This document shows, piece after piece, positions 8,164-16,983 of a DNA stretch of 64,000 bases. The stretch lies in NCBI GenBank assembly GCA_963772225.1, contig CAVYWD010000004.1:62001-126000 (forward strand). The letters are read 5' to 3'. A program made the position numbers and the translations under genes. The notes under the pieces were generated by a model, which saw only the letters and a list, made by a program, of their open reading frames with translations, had not been told where the DNA came from and searched no databases. This DNA comes from CAVYWD01 sp963772225 (GTDB lineage: Bacteria > Myxococcota > Myxococcia > Myxococcales > UBA5297). Position 1 is the stretch's first letter, and each line of letters begins with the position of its first letter.

Positions 8164-8841
8164 TTAGCCACTTCCGGGCGCCGGGCGCTGTTTCAGGTGG
8201 CTCCTGAGCTGCTTCTCGAGCCAGTAAACGAGAACCTGCACGTATTCGGGGAGCCTCCCGTTCTTGGGAGACTGAATGTCGGCGATCTTGCGGCTGAGGT
8301 AATCGGACGGCCAGCTCCGGCTTCGCTTGCGCTCAAGGACGATACGGAATGCATCCACGGCGGCTCTGCGATTATTCTGCAGTTGGGCGCAGTTGAGGTT
8401 CAGGATGTTGTCGATGTCTTGCTGGATTGCTGGGTGATCGGGCGCTTCGAGCGTCCCGTCGGCGAGGAAGTGGAGCTTCTCCTTTAGCTGCGGGTCAGCC
8501 GGGCTGAAACTCAGACGGGCGTCTGCTTTTCGGCTGTCGCAGTGCTGAGCCACTCGAGGCTTGCCTTCATTGCCGAGACAGGCGCCGAAAAGATTGTGCC
8601 ATGCGAGGTCCAACGCATGGTCGTCGCTGGCGGTTTGCGGAACGAAATGCTCGATCTTCATGCGTTGGAGCGTGGGCTCGATACGTTGCATGCAATAGCA
8701 GCAGAGGAACCCCTGCTCGCCACACAGCGCGAGGCGCACCTCCTCCTTGCAGAGGTCGTACAGCGAATCGTAGGTCGCACCCGCCTGCTGGCGAACCTTC
8801 GTCAGGCACGAAGGCTCCGCGCCCTTACGGATGGACCTCAT
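8164..8841 (-). CDS. ptuB: PtuB-like HNH endonuclease of a Septu defence system
   Basis: The 225-residue protein carries an HNH nuclease core of the PtuB/retron-associated type (TIGR02646-like): Cys pair at residues 47 and 50 in CCYCMQRIEP, then MKIEHFVPQ with Glu64-His65, the Asn in WHNLFGACLGN near 83, and HCDSRKAD at 100-107. These are the expected metal and catalytic positions. In Septu, PtuB cleaves nucleic acid when released or licensed by the PtuA ATPase during phage infection. Its ATG overlaps the ptuA stop by four bases, so the two are translated as a coupled pair. No reverse transcriptase is seen nearby, so this is the two-gene Septu form and not a retron. Confidence 0.85.
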   Translation of the reverse strand: MRSIRKGAEPSCLTKVRQQAGATYDSLYDLCKEEVRLALCGEQGFLCCYCMQRIEPTLQRMKIEHFVPQTASDDHALDLAWHNLFGACLGNEGKPRVAQHCDSRKADARLSFSPADPQLKEKLHFLADGTLEAPDHPAIQQDIDNILNLNCAQLQNNRRAAVDAFRIVLERKRSRSWPSDYLSRKIADIQSPKNGRLPEYVQVLVYWLEKQLRSHLKQRPAPGSG

Positions 8842-10088
8842 GGTGTAGGGGGTGGTCCACTGAGGAGCGCGATAAGGGCGCGAAGTCGCGTGATCTCGGC
8901 ATCGCGCTCCCCCAAGGTCTGCGCAAGCCGGGCAACGTCGATGCTTGCCTCCTCGAGGCTCTCCGAGTCGATCAGCCGGGAGATATTCTGCAGCTCATCC
9001 AGCGTGGCTTGCGGCCTCTCGGGCACCCCGAGCACTTCCGAGAGGATGGAGTTGCTGTCGCGGCCCTCGGTATTGGCAGCGGGCGAAGTCACCGCGAAGT
9101 CCTCCAGCACGACCACGGACTTGGACGGGACGGCGCTGAGGACCTGGGGGGAATGGGTCGTCACCACAAACTGGCACTGGGGGAAGGTCCGGCGCAGGTT
9201 GTCGATGACATTGCGTTGCCAAGCGGGGTGAAGGTGCAGTTCGATCTCGTCGATGAGAACGACCGCTTTCGCGGTGAGCGGGTCGTGAAGCTTTGGATTG
9301 GCAAGTGCGAGCCGCCGAGCAAGATCGCCAGCGAGGGCAAGCAGGCACTTCTCTCCGTCGGAAAGCTGGTCGATCTCAAGAAACCGGCCCCCCTTCTCGA
9401 CCACCATGCGATGAGGCGCGCGCTGGACGTGCGGCTCGGAGAAGCCTGGGACAAGGCGCTCGACGGCACTGCGGACGGAAGCGAGTTGCGGGTCCTCCTT
9501 GAAGAGCAGCGGCTCTCGGGCCTTTCGCTCGTTCTCGAGGTCCTCCTGCTCTCTGAACCACTCGAAGAAGAGGCGGAAATTGCTGCCTCCGCCGAGAAGC
9601 GCCTCATCGAACGCGGAAAGCGGCTCGAACTTGTGGCGCTTGCGAATACGCCGGGGAATGTCCAAAACCGCTCGATTGACCGGGTAGTAGATCGCGAGGG
9701 GAAGCTCCACATCGCCCCGCTGAATGCCCTCTTGCGCCCTTTGAATCACGTCGCGCAGCCCGACGAGGCTGCTGGGAACTCGCGCAGGATGTCCCGGCCG
9801 CACGAGCGCGACGCTCCAAGTCGCCGAGGTGCCGTCAAAAGACGCCTCGCACTGGCCCAGCGCATAGGATGCATCCTGGCGAATGTCTGACTCGGAGAAC
9901 CGCCTGCCATGGCCGGCGCGCGTGAGGATGCCGGTCGATACTTGCGAGAGCAGCACCGCAAGACAGTCGAGCACGCTGCTCTTGCCGGCGCCGTTAACAC
10001 CGACCAGGACCGTGAGATCCCGGTCTAGGTCTAGAGCGAGCGACTTGAACCCGCGGTAGGAGTCAAGCTGGAGGCGCTTCACCCTCAT
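8838..10088 (-). CDS. ptuA: PtuA-like AAA ATPase of a Septu defence system
   Basis: The 416-residue protein is a complete ABC/SMC-like ATPase of the OLD/RecF-like AAA group: Walker A GVNGAGKSS at 30-38, ABC-type signature LSDGEKCLLALAGDLARR from 242, Walker B VVLIDEIELHLHP from 276, and an H-loop VTTHSPQVLS near 309. In Septu, PtuA oligomerises, binds ATP and holds the PtuB nuclease; infection is thought to lower nucleotide levels and activate it. The length and the position directly upstream of an HNH partner fit PtuA. The C-terminal ~60 residues (SLEEASIDVARLAQTLGERD) look coiled-coil. It lies between ordinary chromosomal genes with about 400 bases of non-coding DNA upstream. Confidence 0.85.
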   Translation of the reverse strand: MRVKRLQLDSYRGFKSLALDLDRDLTVLVGVNGAGKSSVLDCLAVLLSQVSTGILTRAGHGRRFSESDIRQDASYALGQCEASFDGTSATWSVALVRPGHPARVPSSLVGLRDVIQRAQEGIQRGDVELPLAIYYPVNRAVLDIPRRIRKRHKFEPLSAFDEALLGGGSNFRLFFEWFREQEDLENERKAREPLLFKEDPQLASVRSAVERLVPGFSEPHVQRAPHRMVVEKGGRFLEIDQLSDGEKCLLALAGDLARRLALANPKLHDPLTAKAVVLIDEIELHLHPAWQRNVIDNLRRTFPQCQFVVTTHSPQVLSAVPSKSVVVLEDFAVTSPAANTEGRDSNSILSEVLGVPERPQATLDELQNISRLIDSESLEEASIDVARLAQTLGERDAEITRLRALIALLSGPPPTP

Positions 10089-10494
10089 CGTAAGAAGCCT
10101 TGGCAGAGACGAGAGCGCAAGATACCAGAGCGTCGCAACTCTGCCAGCGTGAACGACGTCGAGCGCGGCGTGATGTCGGCGCGGACACGGGTCGCTCCAG
10201 CGGCGAGGTCGGAGAGCTCATTTCCCTCGCCCAGGGCAAGCCGGCGATCCGCCGCTGCCCAAGCGCCGCGCCAATCGATCGCTCGGGATGAACGCCGTTA
10301 CTCTTGCGCCTGCCGTCGCAAGCGCACTGCAGAACGTCAGCGCGGAAAATCGCCGAGTGCCGGCTGGGCGGTGGGCTCCGTCGGTGTGAGGCGACCGCGC
10401 TGGTCCCGCAGTGGAGCGGCCGGCGCAGCGAAAGCACGATTCGCCCGTCGGCGGCTCGGGTGGGCCGCGCGCGATCGGCCGGAAGAGGACGCGC
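10089..10494. other. Intergenic stretch upstream of the Septu pair
   Basis: No gene is recognised in these ~400 bases. Open frames on both strands have shuffled-looking, Arg-rich translations. It must contain the promoter of ptuA (transcribed to the left) and the 3' end of lnt. I looked for a retron-type structured RNA and a reverse transcriptase because some PtuAB pairs are retron effectors, and found no support for either. Confidence 0.4.
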
Positions 10495-12066
10495 TCAAGA
10501 GGCCAGCCGCGCCTTCTCGTCTCGACCTTGCGGGCGCGCTCGGCTGCGCCGCCCAAGAACCAATCCGACCGCGCACGCCGCCAGCGCGGCCCAGCCAACG
10601 GCGTCGCCGATGCGCGCGTAGACGGTGGGCCCGCCGTCGATCATGGGGACGTCCTGCGTGAGGATCTCCGCCTTCTCGAAGCCGCTCCTCTGCACCAGCC
10701 GGCCCGAGGAGTCGACGAAGGCGGAGATGCCGGTGGCCGTGGAGCGCACCAGCCACCGCCGGTGCTCGACCGCCCGAAACGTCGCGAGCGCCAGGTGGAT
10801 GGGCGGCTCGGCCGGGCCATACCAGGAGTCGTTGGTGATGTTCACCATGGCCTGCGGCCGCCCGGCTCCCGGCGCCGCGCCGTCCATGAGCGCGCGGATA
10901 TGCGAGGGCAAAATGTCCTCGTAGCAAATGTCCGTGGAAAGCCTGTAGCCGGAGACGTCCAGCGGCGCGAAGCTCGCCCCGCGCTGGTACATGGACGTGA
11001 AGGGCAGGATGCGGTCGTAGAGGAAGGAGAGCTCCTTCTCCAGGGGCACGTACTCGCCGAAGACGAGCAGCTGCACTTTGTCGTAGTGGCCGGTGATGGC
11101 GCCGCCTGCCGCCACCGCGAAGGCGGTGTTCCAGCGCTTCACGTCGCGGCCGCTCCTCTCGGCGCGCTCTGCGCCGACAATCATCGGCGCCCGGACTTGC
11201 GAGGCGACGTGCCCGGAGAGGTTGGGCTCCCCGGAGACGCTGGTGTTGAAGGCGCCCTCCGGCCAGACCACGAGCCCCACGCCGGGCACTGCCATGGCTT
11301 GGTCGGTCATGTCGCGGAAGCGGCGGATGCCCGCGGCGGACTGCAAGTGCTTGTCGGCGGCGCCGATGTTCGCCTGGACGACGGCGGTCTTGAGCTTCGG
11401 CGCGGCGGCGTCGCGCGCGTCCATCTGGTTCGTCCGGAGCGTGGAATAGCCCAGGTCGAAGAGCAGGGCGGCGAGCGCGGCCAAAGGCAGCGCCCGCGGC
11501 AGAGGCCGCTTCTCGAGCAGCGCGGCGGCGAGCTCCGCGGCGGCGCCGCTGAAGAGCGCCAGGATCCCGGAGAGCAGCAGCGGTCCGCCCAGGTCCAAGA
11601 CGCCGGTCAGGTGCGGTACCCAGGCCTGCGAGTTGGCGGTGTAGCTCTGGAAGATGAGCGGATAGATGTGCTCCGCGGCCATCAGCGCGACGGGCGCCGC
11701 GAGGCCAAGGCGAAAGCCCGCCTGCCGGTGCAGCAGCCAGGCGAGGACGCCGAAGAGCGCCAGGACGCCGCTCTGGGCGAGGCACAAGAGCGCGTAGCCG
11801 AGCGCGGCCAGCGGGACCGGGAGGTTGGCGAAGGTGGTGAGCAGGTGGACGACCCAGAAATAGCCGCCCAGGTGCGCGATGAACCCCATGCACCACGAGA
11901 GCGCGAGCGCCCGCCGGAACCGCTCGGCCGAGCGCAGGGCGAGGAGGAGCGGCGCGAACGCGATCCACTCCAGGTACCACTGGTCGAAGCCGATGAAGCC
12001 GACGAAATAGAGGACGCCGCTCAGGGCGGCCAGGGCGAAGGGGACGAGCGTGGGGTGGGCGCGCAC
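10495..12066 (-). CDS. lnt: Apolipoprotein N-acyltransferase
   Basis: The 523-residue inner-membrane enzyme transfers a third acyl chain from phospholipid to the N-terminal Cys of lipoproteins, the last step of lipoprotein maturation. About six hydrophobic helices occupy residues 1-200 (for example FALAALSGVLYFVGFIGF), then a periplasmic nitrilase domain from about 235 with the triad Glu in VVWPEGAFN, Lys in GHYDKVQLL and Cys in STDICYEDI, and a final membrane helix near 500 (AACAVGLVLG). Length matches E. coli Lnt (512). The lipoprotein at 12260-12508 and the one at 27143 are plausible substrates. It is transcribed leftward, alone. Confidence 0.95.
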   Translation of the reverse strand: MRAHPTLVPFALAALSGVLYFVGFIGFDQWYLEWIAFAPLLLALRSAERFRRALALSWCMGFIAHLGGYFWVVHLLTTFANLPVPLAALGYALLCLAQSGVLALFGVLAWLLHRQAGFRLGLAAPVALMAAEHIYPLIFQSYTANSQAWVPHLTGVLDLGGPLLLSGILALFSGAAAELAAALLEKRPLPRALPLAALAALLFDLGYSTLRTNQMDARDAAAPKLKTAVVQANIGAADKHLQSAAGIRRFRDMTDQAMAVPGVGLVVWPEGAFNTSVSGEPNLSGHVASQVRAPMIVGAERAERSGRDVKRWNTAFAVAAGGAITGHYDKVQLLVFGEYVPLEKELSFLYDRILPFTSMYQRGASFAPLDVSGYRLSTDICYEDILPSHIRALMDGAAPGAGRPQAMVNITNDSWYGPAEPPIHLALATFRAVEHRRWLVRSTATGISAFVDSSGRLVQRSGFEKAEILTQDVPMIDGGPTVYARIGDAVGWAALAACAVGLVLGRRSRARPQGRDEKARLAS

Positions 12067-12259
12067 GGAGCAGGAACCTTAGAGTTTTGCGCCGGGCGCC
12101 GTCAAACCGGCGGCAGGGCGCGGGGCGCGAGGCCCCTCGCGCCGCCCACGGCCGCGTCGCCGTCGCCGTCCACGTCAAGGGCTTACGCCCAAGTCAACGT
12201 CGACCGGCATGCCTTGCGGCGTCGGCGTCCATCCCGGAACGAGCTCAAGGCGCCTGGGG

Positions 12260-12508
12260 CTAGCCTGCGCTGCCGCCGTCGGGCGAGCCGGCGTCGGACG
12301 GCCCAGCATCCGCCGTACCGGCATCGGCCGAACCGGCGTCGGCTGGACCGGCGTCGGCTGGACCGGCGTCGGCTGGACCCTTGCCGCTGGCGTCGGCCGC
12401 CGCGTCGCTCACCTCGGCGTCCGTCGCGTCGGCAGGGGGATCGGTCACGTCTGTTTTGTCGCAGGCGGCGATCCCGAGGATCGCCAGGGCGAGGATCATT
12501 GCTCTCAT
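12260..12508 (-). CDS. Small Asp/Ala/Gly-rich lipoprotein
   Basis: The 82-residue product starts with the lipoprotein signal MRAMILALAILGIAAC, with a good lipobox LGIAAC at 11-16. The mature part is nearly all Asp, Ala, Gly, Pro and Ser and ends in the tandem pentapeptide ADAGP/ADAGS/ADAGT, encoded by 15-base DNA repeats near 12331-12379. Such linkers are common in myxobacterial lipoproteins, usually in front of a folded domain; here the domain is missing. In the next frame after the stop, the sequence RLELVPGWTPTPQG looks protein-like, so the true gene might continue beyond a one-base shift. Function unknown. Confidence 0.6.
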   Translation of the reverse strand: MRAMILALAILGIAACDKTDVTDPPADATDAEVSDAAADASGKGPADAGPADAGPADAGSADAGTADAGPSDAGSPDGGSAG

Positions 12509-12519
12509 GCGGGGGGATT

Positions 12520-13095
12520 CTAGCGTCGGGCGACGGGCAATGCTTCTCCCAAGCGACGCCGGTACCGGACCTCGTCCAGCGTGTGGCTGCCCCATGGGTC
12601 GAGCTTGCGGCTGCCGTCCCAGGAAAATCCCTCGCGCTCGTAGAAGCGCCGCGCCCGGCCGTTGGCCTCCAGGACCCAAAGGACGGCCTCGCTGCAGCCG
12701 ATCCCCGCGAGGTGGACCTGCGCCTGGGCGATGAGCTGCGTCCCCGCGCCCGTGCCCCAATGGGCCTTGAGCACGTAGAGCGCGAAGACCTCCCCGATGC
12801 TCGGCGGCTCCGAAAAGTCGCGCGCCGGGCCGCACAGGACGAAGCCAATCGGGGCGCCCTCGAGGTGCGCGAGCCAGCCGCGCGAGCCGTTCCGCGGCGC
12901 GGCGGCCAAGAACTCCTCGAAGCCCTCCGAGCGCTCGTCGATGCGCAGCGAGTTGAGGAGCGCGTCGGGCACGAGCCCGCGATAGGCCTCCCGCCAGCTC
13001 GTCACCGACACGTAGCCGATGGCTCCGGCGTCGTGGGCCGTGGCAGGCCGCAGCACAATGACCGGCCGGCTGTTCCGCGCCTCCGTGATCTCCAT
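12520..13095 (-). CDS. GNAT-family N-acetyltransferase
   Basis: The 191-residue cytoplasmic enzyme has a GNAT acetyltransferase fold: VLRPATAHDAGAIGYV at the start of the domain, EVFALYVLKAHWGTGAGTQL (beta4 and the acetyl-CoA pyrophosphate loop, H/W-G-T-G-A-G form) near 103-122, and WVLEANGRARRFYEREGF near 141-158, the Asn and Tyr motif at the end of the fold. The acceptor substrate cannot be read from the sequence. Start ATG 13095 has a strong GAGAGGAG ribosome site eight bases upstream; the longer frame to 13236 is Arg/Pro-rich and not conserved-looking. It is divergent from trpB2, sharing a ~190-base upstream region. Confidence 0.85.
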   Translation of the reverse strand: MEITEARNSRPVIVLRPATAHDAGAIGYVSVTSWREAYRGLVPDALLNSLRIDERSEGFEEFLAAAPRNGSRGWLAHLEGAPIGFVLCGPARDFSEPPSIGEVFALYVLKAHWGTGAGTQLIAQAQVHLAGIGCSEAVLWVLEANGRARRFYEREGFSWDGSRKLDPWGSHTLDEVRYRRRLGEALPVARR

Positions 13096-13286
13096 GGCCT
13101 TCGCTCCTCTCGCGAAAATCTGCGCCTGGCAAGGCGCCGGCGCTCGAGCGCCGCGCCGGGCGCTCGGCTTTGGGTCGGCCCGGTGGGGTGCGCGGACCTT
13201 GCCTTGGGCCGGAGTCTCGCCGGTATAGTCACGCATTCGACACCCCTCGCGACCACCGCGTGCCCCTGAAAGGAGCCGAAGATCTC

Positions 13287-14645
13287 ATGCAGACGAAGAT
13301 CCTCCTCGACGAGTCTCGTATCCCGGCGGCTTGGTACAACGTCGTCGCGGACATGCCGAACCCGCCGGCGCCGCCCCTGCACCCAGGGACGCTGAAGCCG
13401 CTCGCCCCCAGCGACCTCACGCCGCTGTTCCCCATGGCCATCATCGAGCAGGAGGCGAGCGGTCAACGCGACATCCCCATCCCGGAGGAGGTCCGCGACC
13501 TCTACCGGCAGTGGCGGCCCACCCCCATGTTCCGGGCGCGCCGCCTGGAGCAGGCGATCAAGACGCGCTCAAAGATCTACTACAAGTACGAAGGCGTCAG
13601 CCCCGCAGGAAGCCACAAGCTCAACACGGCGGTGGTGCAGGCCTACTTCAACAAGCTCGACGGCCGCCGCCGCATCGCCACCGAGACCGGCGCCGGGCAG
13701 TGGGGGAGCGCCCTGTCCATCGCCTGCCAGCGGGTGGGCTTGGAGCTGAAGGTCTATATGGTGGGCGTGAGCTTCCGCCAGAAGCCGTACCGCCGGATGT
13801 TCATGGAGACCTACGGCGCGACGGTCGTCGCCTCGCCCAGCCGAGATACCGACGCGGGCCGGAAGATCCTCGCGGCCGACCCCGATTGCACGGGCTCTTT
13901 GGGCATCGCCATCAGCGAGGCCGTCGAGGACGCGGCGACCCACGACGACACGGCGTACTCGCTGGGCTCGGTGCTCAACCACGTCGTCCTTCACCAGACG
14001 GTCATCGGGCTCGAGGCGCAGGAGCAGATGAAGCTCGCCGGCGACTACCCGGACGTGGTCATCGCGTGCTGCGGCGGCGGGTCGAACTTCGGCGGCATGG
14101 CCTTCCCGTTCCTCAAGGACAAGCTCGCGGGCGACAAGCCCAACCTGCGCCTGGTGGCGGTGGAGCCCGCCTCTTGCCCCACACTGACCCGCGGCGTCTA
14201 CACCTACGACTTCGGCGACACCGCCAAGCTCGCGCCCGTGGTGCAGATGTACACGCTGGGCCACGACTTCGTGCCCCCGGGCATCCACGCGGGCGGGCTG
14301 CGCTACCACGGCGACTCGCCGCTCGTGAGCCAGCTCGTGCACGAGAAGCTCTGCGAGGCCCAGGCCTATCCGCAGACCGCCTGCTTCGAGAGCGCGCTCA
14401 CCTTCGCCCGCTCGGAGGGCATCCTGCCGGCGCCCGAGTCGTCGCACGCCATCCACTCGGCCATCGTGGAAGCGCGGCAGGCCGACCAGGAGGGCAAGCA
14501 GAAGACCATCCTCTTCAACCTGAGCGGCCATGGCATGTTCGACATGCAGGCCTACGACGACTACTTGAACGGGCGCCTCGTCGACACCGAGCACAGCGAG
14601 GAGCGCGTGAAGGAGGCCCTGGCCAAGCTGCCCAAGGTCGGCTGA
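13287..14645 (+). CDS. trpB: Tryptophan synthase beta chain, TrpB2 type
   Basis: The 452-residue PLP enzyme condenses indole and serine to tryptophan. It is of the TrpB2 (TrpB-like, TIGR01415) class, longer than ordinary TrpB (~400). Visible marks are the N-terminal RPTPMFRARRLEQAIKT segment, the PLP lysine in SPAGSHKLNTA (near residue 114), the GAGQWGSALS motif, the phosphate-binding CCGGGSNFGG, and PESSHAIHSAI near the C-terminus. TrpB2 often works without TrpA as an indole-salvage enzyme; no trpA lies beside it here, which fits. Start ATG 13287 follows AAGGAG at 13269. The gene is monocistronic, divergent from the GNAT gene. Confidence 0.93.
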   Translation: MQTKILLDESRIPAAWYNVVADMPNPPAPPLHPGTLKPLAPSDLTPLFPMAIIEQEASGQRDIPIPEEVRDLYRQWRPTPMFRARRLEQAIKTRSKIYYKYEGVSPAGSHKLNTAVVQAYFNKLDGRRRIATETGAGQWGSALSIACQRVGLELKVYMVGVSFRQKPYRRMFMETYGATVVASPSRDTDAGRKILAADPDCTGSLGIAISEAVEDAATHDDTAYSLGSVLNHVVLHQTVIGLEAQEQMKLAGDYPDVVIACCGGGSNFGGMAFPFLKDKLAGDKPNLRLVAVEPASCPTLTRGVYTYDFGDTAKLAPVVQMYTLGHDFVPPGIHAGGLRYHGDSPLVSQLVHEKLCEAQAYPQTACFESALTFARSEGILPAPESSHAIHSAIVEARQADQEGKQKTILFNLSGHGMFDMQAYDDYLNGRLVDTEHSEERVKEALAKLPKVG

Positions 14646-14712
14646 GAGCGGCCAGGGCGCCGCCGCGTGAGCGCGGCCGAAGTTCGCGTTCGACGCCGCG
14701 GCGCGCAGCCGG

Positions 14713-14880
14713 CTAAGTCGCCTGGTCGAAATATTCTCGCCATCCTCGCCGACGATGCATCCTGGCTGCTTCGTCGCATTCGTCGGTTGCGTACCTCTGG
14801 TACGCGCCCTCCTCGCTCCTCGCCATCCGGGCGCCTCGTCGGCAATCCATGGCAATCCAATTTCGACCAGGCTCCTAAGG
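14713..14880. repeat. Inverted-repeat element with central hairpin
   Basis: A 12-base perfect inverted repeat, CCTGGTCGAAAT at 14721-14732 and ATTTCGACCAGG at 14860-14871, encloses ~127 bases. TAAG/CTTA traces extend the match outward. The interior holds the hairpin GCGTACC-TCT-GGTACGC and GC-rich repeats. No open frame is convincing. The layout resembles a MITE or large palindromic repeat placed between trpB2 and the RsmB-like gene. Confidence 0.65.
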
Positions 14881-14887
14881 TCCGCTG

Positions 14888-16255
14888 GTGACCGCGCCCA
14901 TCGCCCCCCGAGAGAAGCGCTCCCGAAAGGCCGTCAAGGCCGCCCTCGAGGCCATCGACGAGGCCACCCGAGGGCGGCCTCTGGCCCTGGCGCTCTCCAA
15001 GGCGTTCGAGCGCGAGGGCGGCTTGGGCCCGCAAGAGCGGCGGGCGGCGGCACAGGCGGCCCGCGGCGTGCTCCGGGAGCTGAGGCCCATCGACCGGGCG
15101 CTGGCCGTTGCCGCCGAGGAGACGGGCCTCGGCCTGGCGGCGATGCTCCCCGAGGACCGCTCGCTGTTTCGCTACCTGGCCCTGCGCGTGAGCGCCCAGG
15201 GCGAGAGCCCAGCGCGCCCGCTGGAGGAGCTGGCGCTGCCGGGTCCCCGCCGGCCGCGCGCCGTCAGCGACGCCGCGCTCGCGCGCGCGGCCGAGGCCCT
15301 GCCGCGGCTGGCCGACTTGCCGCAGCCCCCGGACCCCGTCCGCGCGCTCGCGCAGCGCCGCTCCGTCCCCGACTTCCTGGCCCGCACGCTCTGCGACGAG
15401 CTGGGCCTCGCGCGCGCCGACCGCATCCTCGCCGCGCTGAACGAGCCCGCGCGATTCGACCTGCGCGCCAACCGCCTCAAGACGGGGCGCGAGGCGCTCG
15501 CGGCGCGGCTCGTCGCTGACGGCGTCGCCCTCTCGGCCTGCGCGCTCTCGCCCGACGGGCTCATCGCCGAGGACCGGGCCCACCTCTTCGGCCGCGCCCA
15601 CGCCGAGGGCCTGTTCGAGGTGCAGGACGAGGGCTCGCAGCTCATCGCCCTGGCCACCGGGGCCTCGGCGGGCGAGCTCGCCGTGGACTTCTGCGCCGGG
15701 AGCGGAGGCAAGGCCCTGGCTCTCGCGGCGCTGGTGGGCCCGGGCGGGCGCGTCGTCGCCTGCGACCCGGCGGCCCACCGCCTGGCCGACGTGCGCCAGC
15801 GCGCGCGCCGCGCGGGGGCCGCGCGGATCGTCGAAACCCAGGGCGCGTCGCCGCCCGAGGCGCTCGCGGGCCGGGCGGACGCGGTGCTCGTCGACGCCCC
15901 GTGCTCGGGGGTGGGTTCGCTCCGGCGCGAGGTCGACCTGCGCTGGCGCCTGTCGGAGGCCGAGCTCGAGGCATTTCCGCGGCGGCAGCTCGACATCTTG
16001 AAGGCGGCGGCGCGGTTCGTGCGCCCGGGCGGGAGACTGGTCTACGCCACCTGCTCTCCCTTCCGTGCGGAGGGGGAGGCGGTCGTGCGGCGCTTCGTCG
16101 AAGAGGACCCCGACTTCGCCCCGGGCAATCTCGCAGCGGTGCTGCCGCCCTCGGCGCGCCCCGCGCTCGAGGCTTCGGGCGCTCTCAGGACCTGGCCCGA
16201 GCGAGACGGCGGCGGCGCCTTCTTCGCCGCCCTTCTCGCGCGCGCCTCTCACTAA
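14888..16255 (+). CDS. RsmB-like RNA cytosine-5 methyltransferase
   Basis: The 455-residue protein belongs to the NOL1/NOP2/Sun family of SAM-dependent m5C RNA methyltransferases, RsmB-like. Residues ~1-150 are an NusB-like helical domain (SKAFEREGGLGPQERRAAAQ). The catalytic domain follows with the SAM loop VDFCAGSGGKALALAAL near 265-281, motif IV DAPCSGVGSLRREVD near 336 with one catalytic Cys, and YATCSPFRAEGE near 381 with the second Cys. RsmB methylates C967 of 16S rRNA; the exact target base is inferred. The start is GTG 14888. Its TAA stop is the first three bases of dispersed repeat copy B, so the repeat insertion probably set the present 3' end. Confidence 0.88.
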   Translation: MTAPIAPREKRSRKAVKAALEAIDEATRGRPLALALSKAFEREGGLGPQERRAAAQAARGVLRELRPIDRALAVAAEETGLGLAAMLPEDRSLFRYLALRVSAQGESPARPLEELALPGPRRPRAVSDAALARAAEALPRLADLPQPPDPVRALAQRRSVPDFLARTLCDELGLARADRILAALNEPARFDLRANRLKTGREALAARLVADGVALSACALSPDGLIAEDRAHLFGRAHAEGLFEVQDEGSQLIALATGASAGELAVDFCAGSGGKALALAALVGPGGRVVACDPAAHRLADVRQRARRAGAARIVETQGASPPEALAGRADAVLVDAPCSGVGSLRREVDLRWRLSEAELEAFPRRQLDILKAAARFVRPGGRLVYATCSPFRAEGEAVVRRFVEEDPDFAPGNLAAVLPPSARPALEASGALRTWPERDGGGAFFAALLARASH

Positions 16256-16372
16256 CCCGGCCGAGCCGGAACCAACGAGGGTTTCCGTAGGCTCCAGGCT
16301 CCAGGAGCTGCATTCCCTGGAGCCTGGAGTCTGGGGTCTGGAGCCTGGAGTCTTTGCCAGCCTGCACAAGAG
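16253..16372. repeat. Dispersed hairpin repeat, copy B
   Basis: The 31-base core at 16253-16283 is identical to that of copy A at 7164-7194 (stem CCGGC/GCCGG inside AACCC/GGGTT). It is followed by inverted CTCCAGGCTCCAGG / GGAGCCTGGAG units and a TGGAGTCTTTGCCA end, paralleling copy A. The first three bases form the stop codon of the methyltransferase gene. Transcription of that gene runs into the repeat, so the hairpins could act as a 3' stabiliser or terminator. Confidence 0.7.
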
Positions 16373-16476
16373 GCCGCCTTGCCCTTCGCGGTCGAATTGA
16401 GGTCTGAATATCCTCAGCGGAAGCGAAGCGCCCGCTTCGGCGCAAGGCCGAACCACCGAACCACGAGGGACCCACC

Positions 16477-16752
16477 ATGCTGAAGTACATCCTGACCGCA
16501 GCCTTCACCGTCTCGCTCGCAGCCACCGCGTTCGCGGACGCCGCCGCCGTCTACGCCGACAAGTGCGCCGATTGCCACGGCGACAAGGGGCAGGGCAAAG
16601 GCAAGAAGCTGAAGGACCCCATCGCCGGTGCGAAGGCCGACGCGAGCCTCAAGGCGATCAAAGACGGCAAGGGCAAGATGAAGCCCGTGAAGGACCTGGA
16701 GGCCAAGGACGCCGACGAGGTGGCCAAATTCGTCGAGGGCCTCAAGAAGTAA
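16477..16752 (+). CDS. Small periplasmic c-type cytochrome
   Basis: The 91-residue protein has a signal peptide (MLKYILTAAFTVSLAATAFA) and one class I cytochrome c domain. The haem motif CADCH lies at residues 31-35 and the likely axial Met in GKGKMKPVKD near residue 68. The mature part is rich in Lys (GDKGQGKGKKLKDP), so it is basic and would dock to acidic partners. Class I monohaem cytochromes of this size carry electrons in the periplasm; no oxidase or dehydrogenase partner is adjacent. The start ATG 16477 has a GAGGGACC stretch seven bases before it. It stands alone between repeat copy B and the ABC transporter genes. Confidence 0.88.
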   Translation: MLKYILTAAFTVSLAATAFADAAAVYADKCADCHGDKGQGKGKKLKDPIAGAKADASLKAIKDGKGKMKPVKDLEAKDADEVAKFVEGLKK

Positions 16753-16983
16753 TCGACGGTCCAGCGCAGGTCGTCCATGGGCCGCGGGCAGGCAAAGCCC
16801 GCGGCCCTGTTTGTTGCTGGTTCGCGCGCCGCCGTCTCCAGCGCGGCGGTCCCAGGGGCCCCAAGACGCTACGAGTCGCTCGCGGGGAGGTGGGCTCGCC
16901 CGTTCAGAACTTGTCGCTTGCCTCCCCCGCAGCCGGCGAGATACTTCCCGCCTCGAGTACGGCAACCGAGTGAGGCGCGCGCG

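Noticed and set aside
10089..10494. Possible retron RNA upstream of ptuA
   Set aside because: No reverse transcriptase nearby and no convincing paired msr/msd structure; the Septu pair works without one.
12180..12262. Protein-like tail (RLELVPGWTPTPQG) beyond the lipoprotein stop in another frame
   Set aside because: Could indicate a frameshifted longer lipoprotein, but the stretch is only ~25 residues and matches no family, so it was noted in the gene entry and not called.
12331..12379. 15-base tandem repeats as a separate element
   Set aside because: They encode the Asp-Ala-Gly pentapeptides of the lipoprotein and are explained by it.
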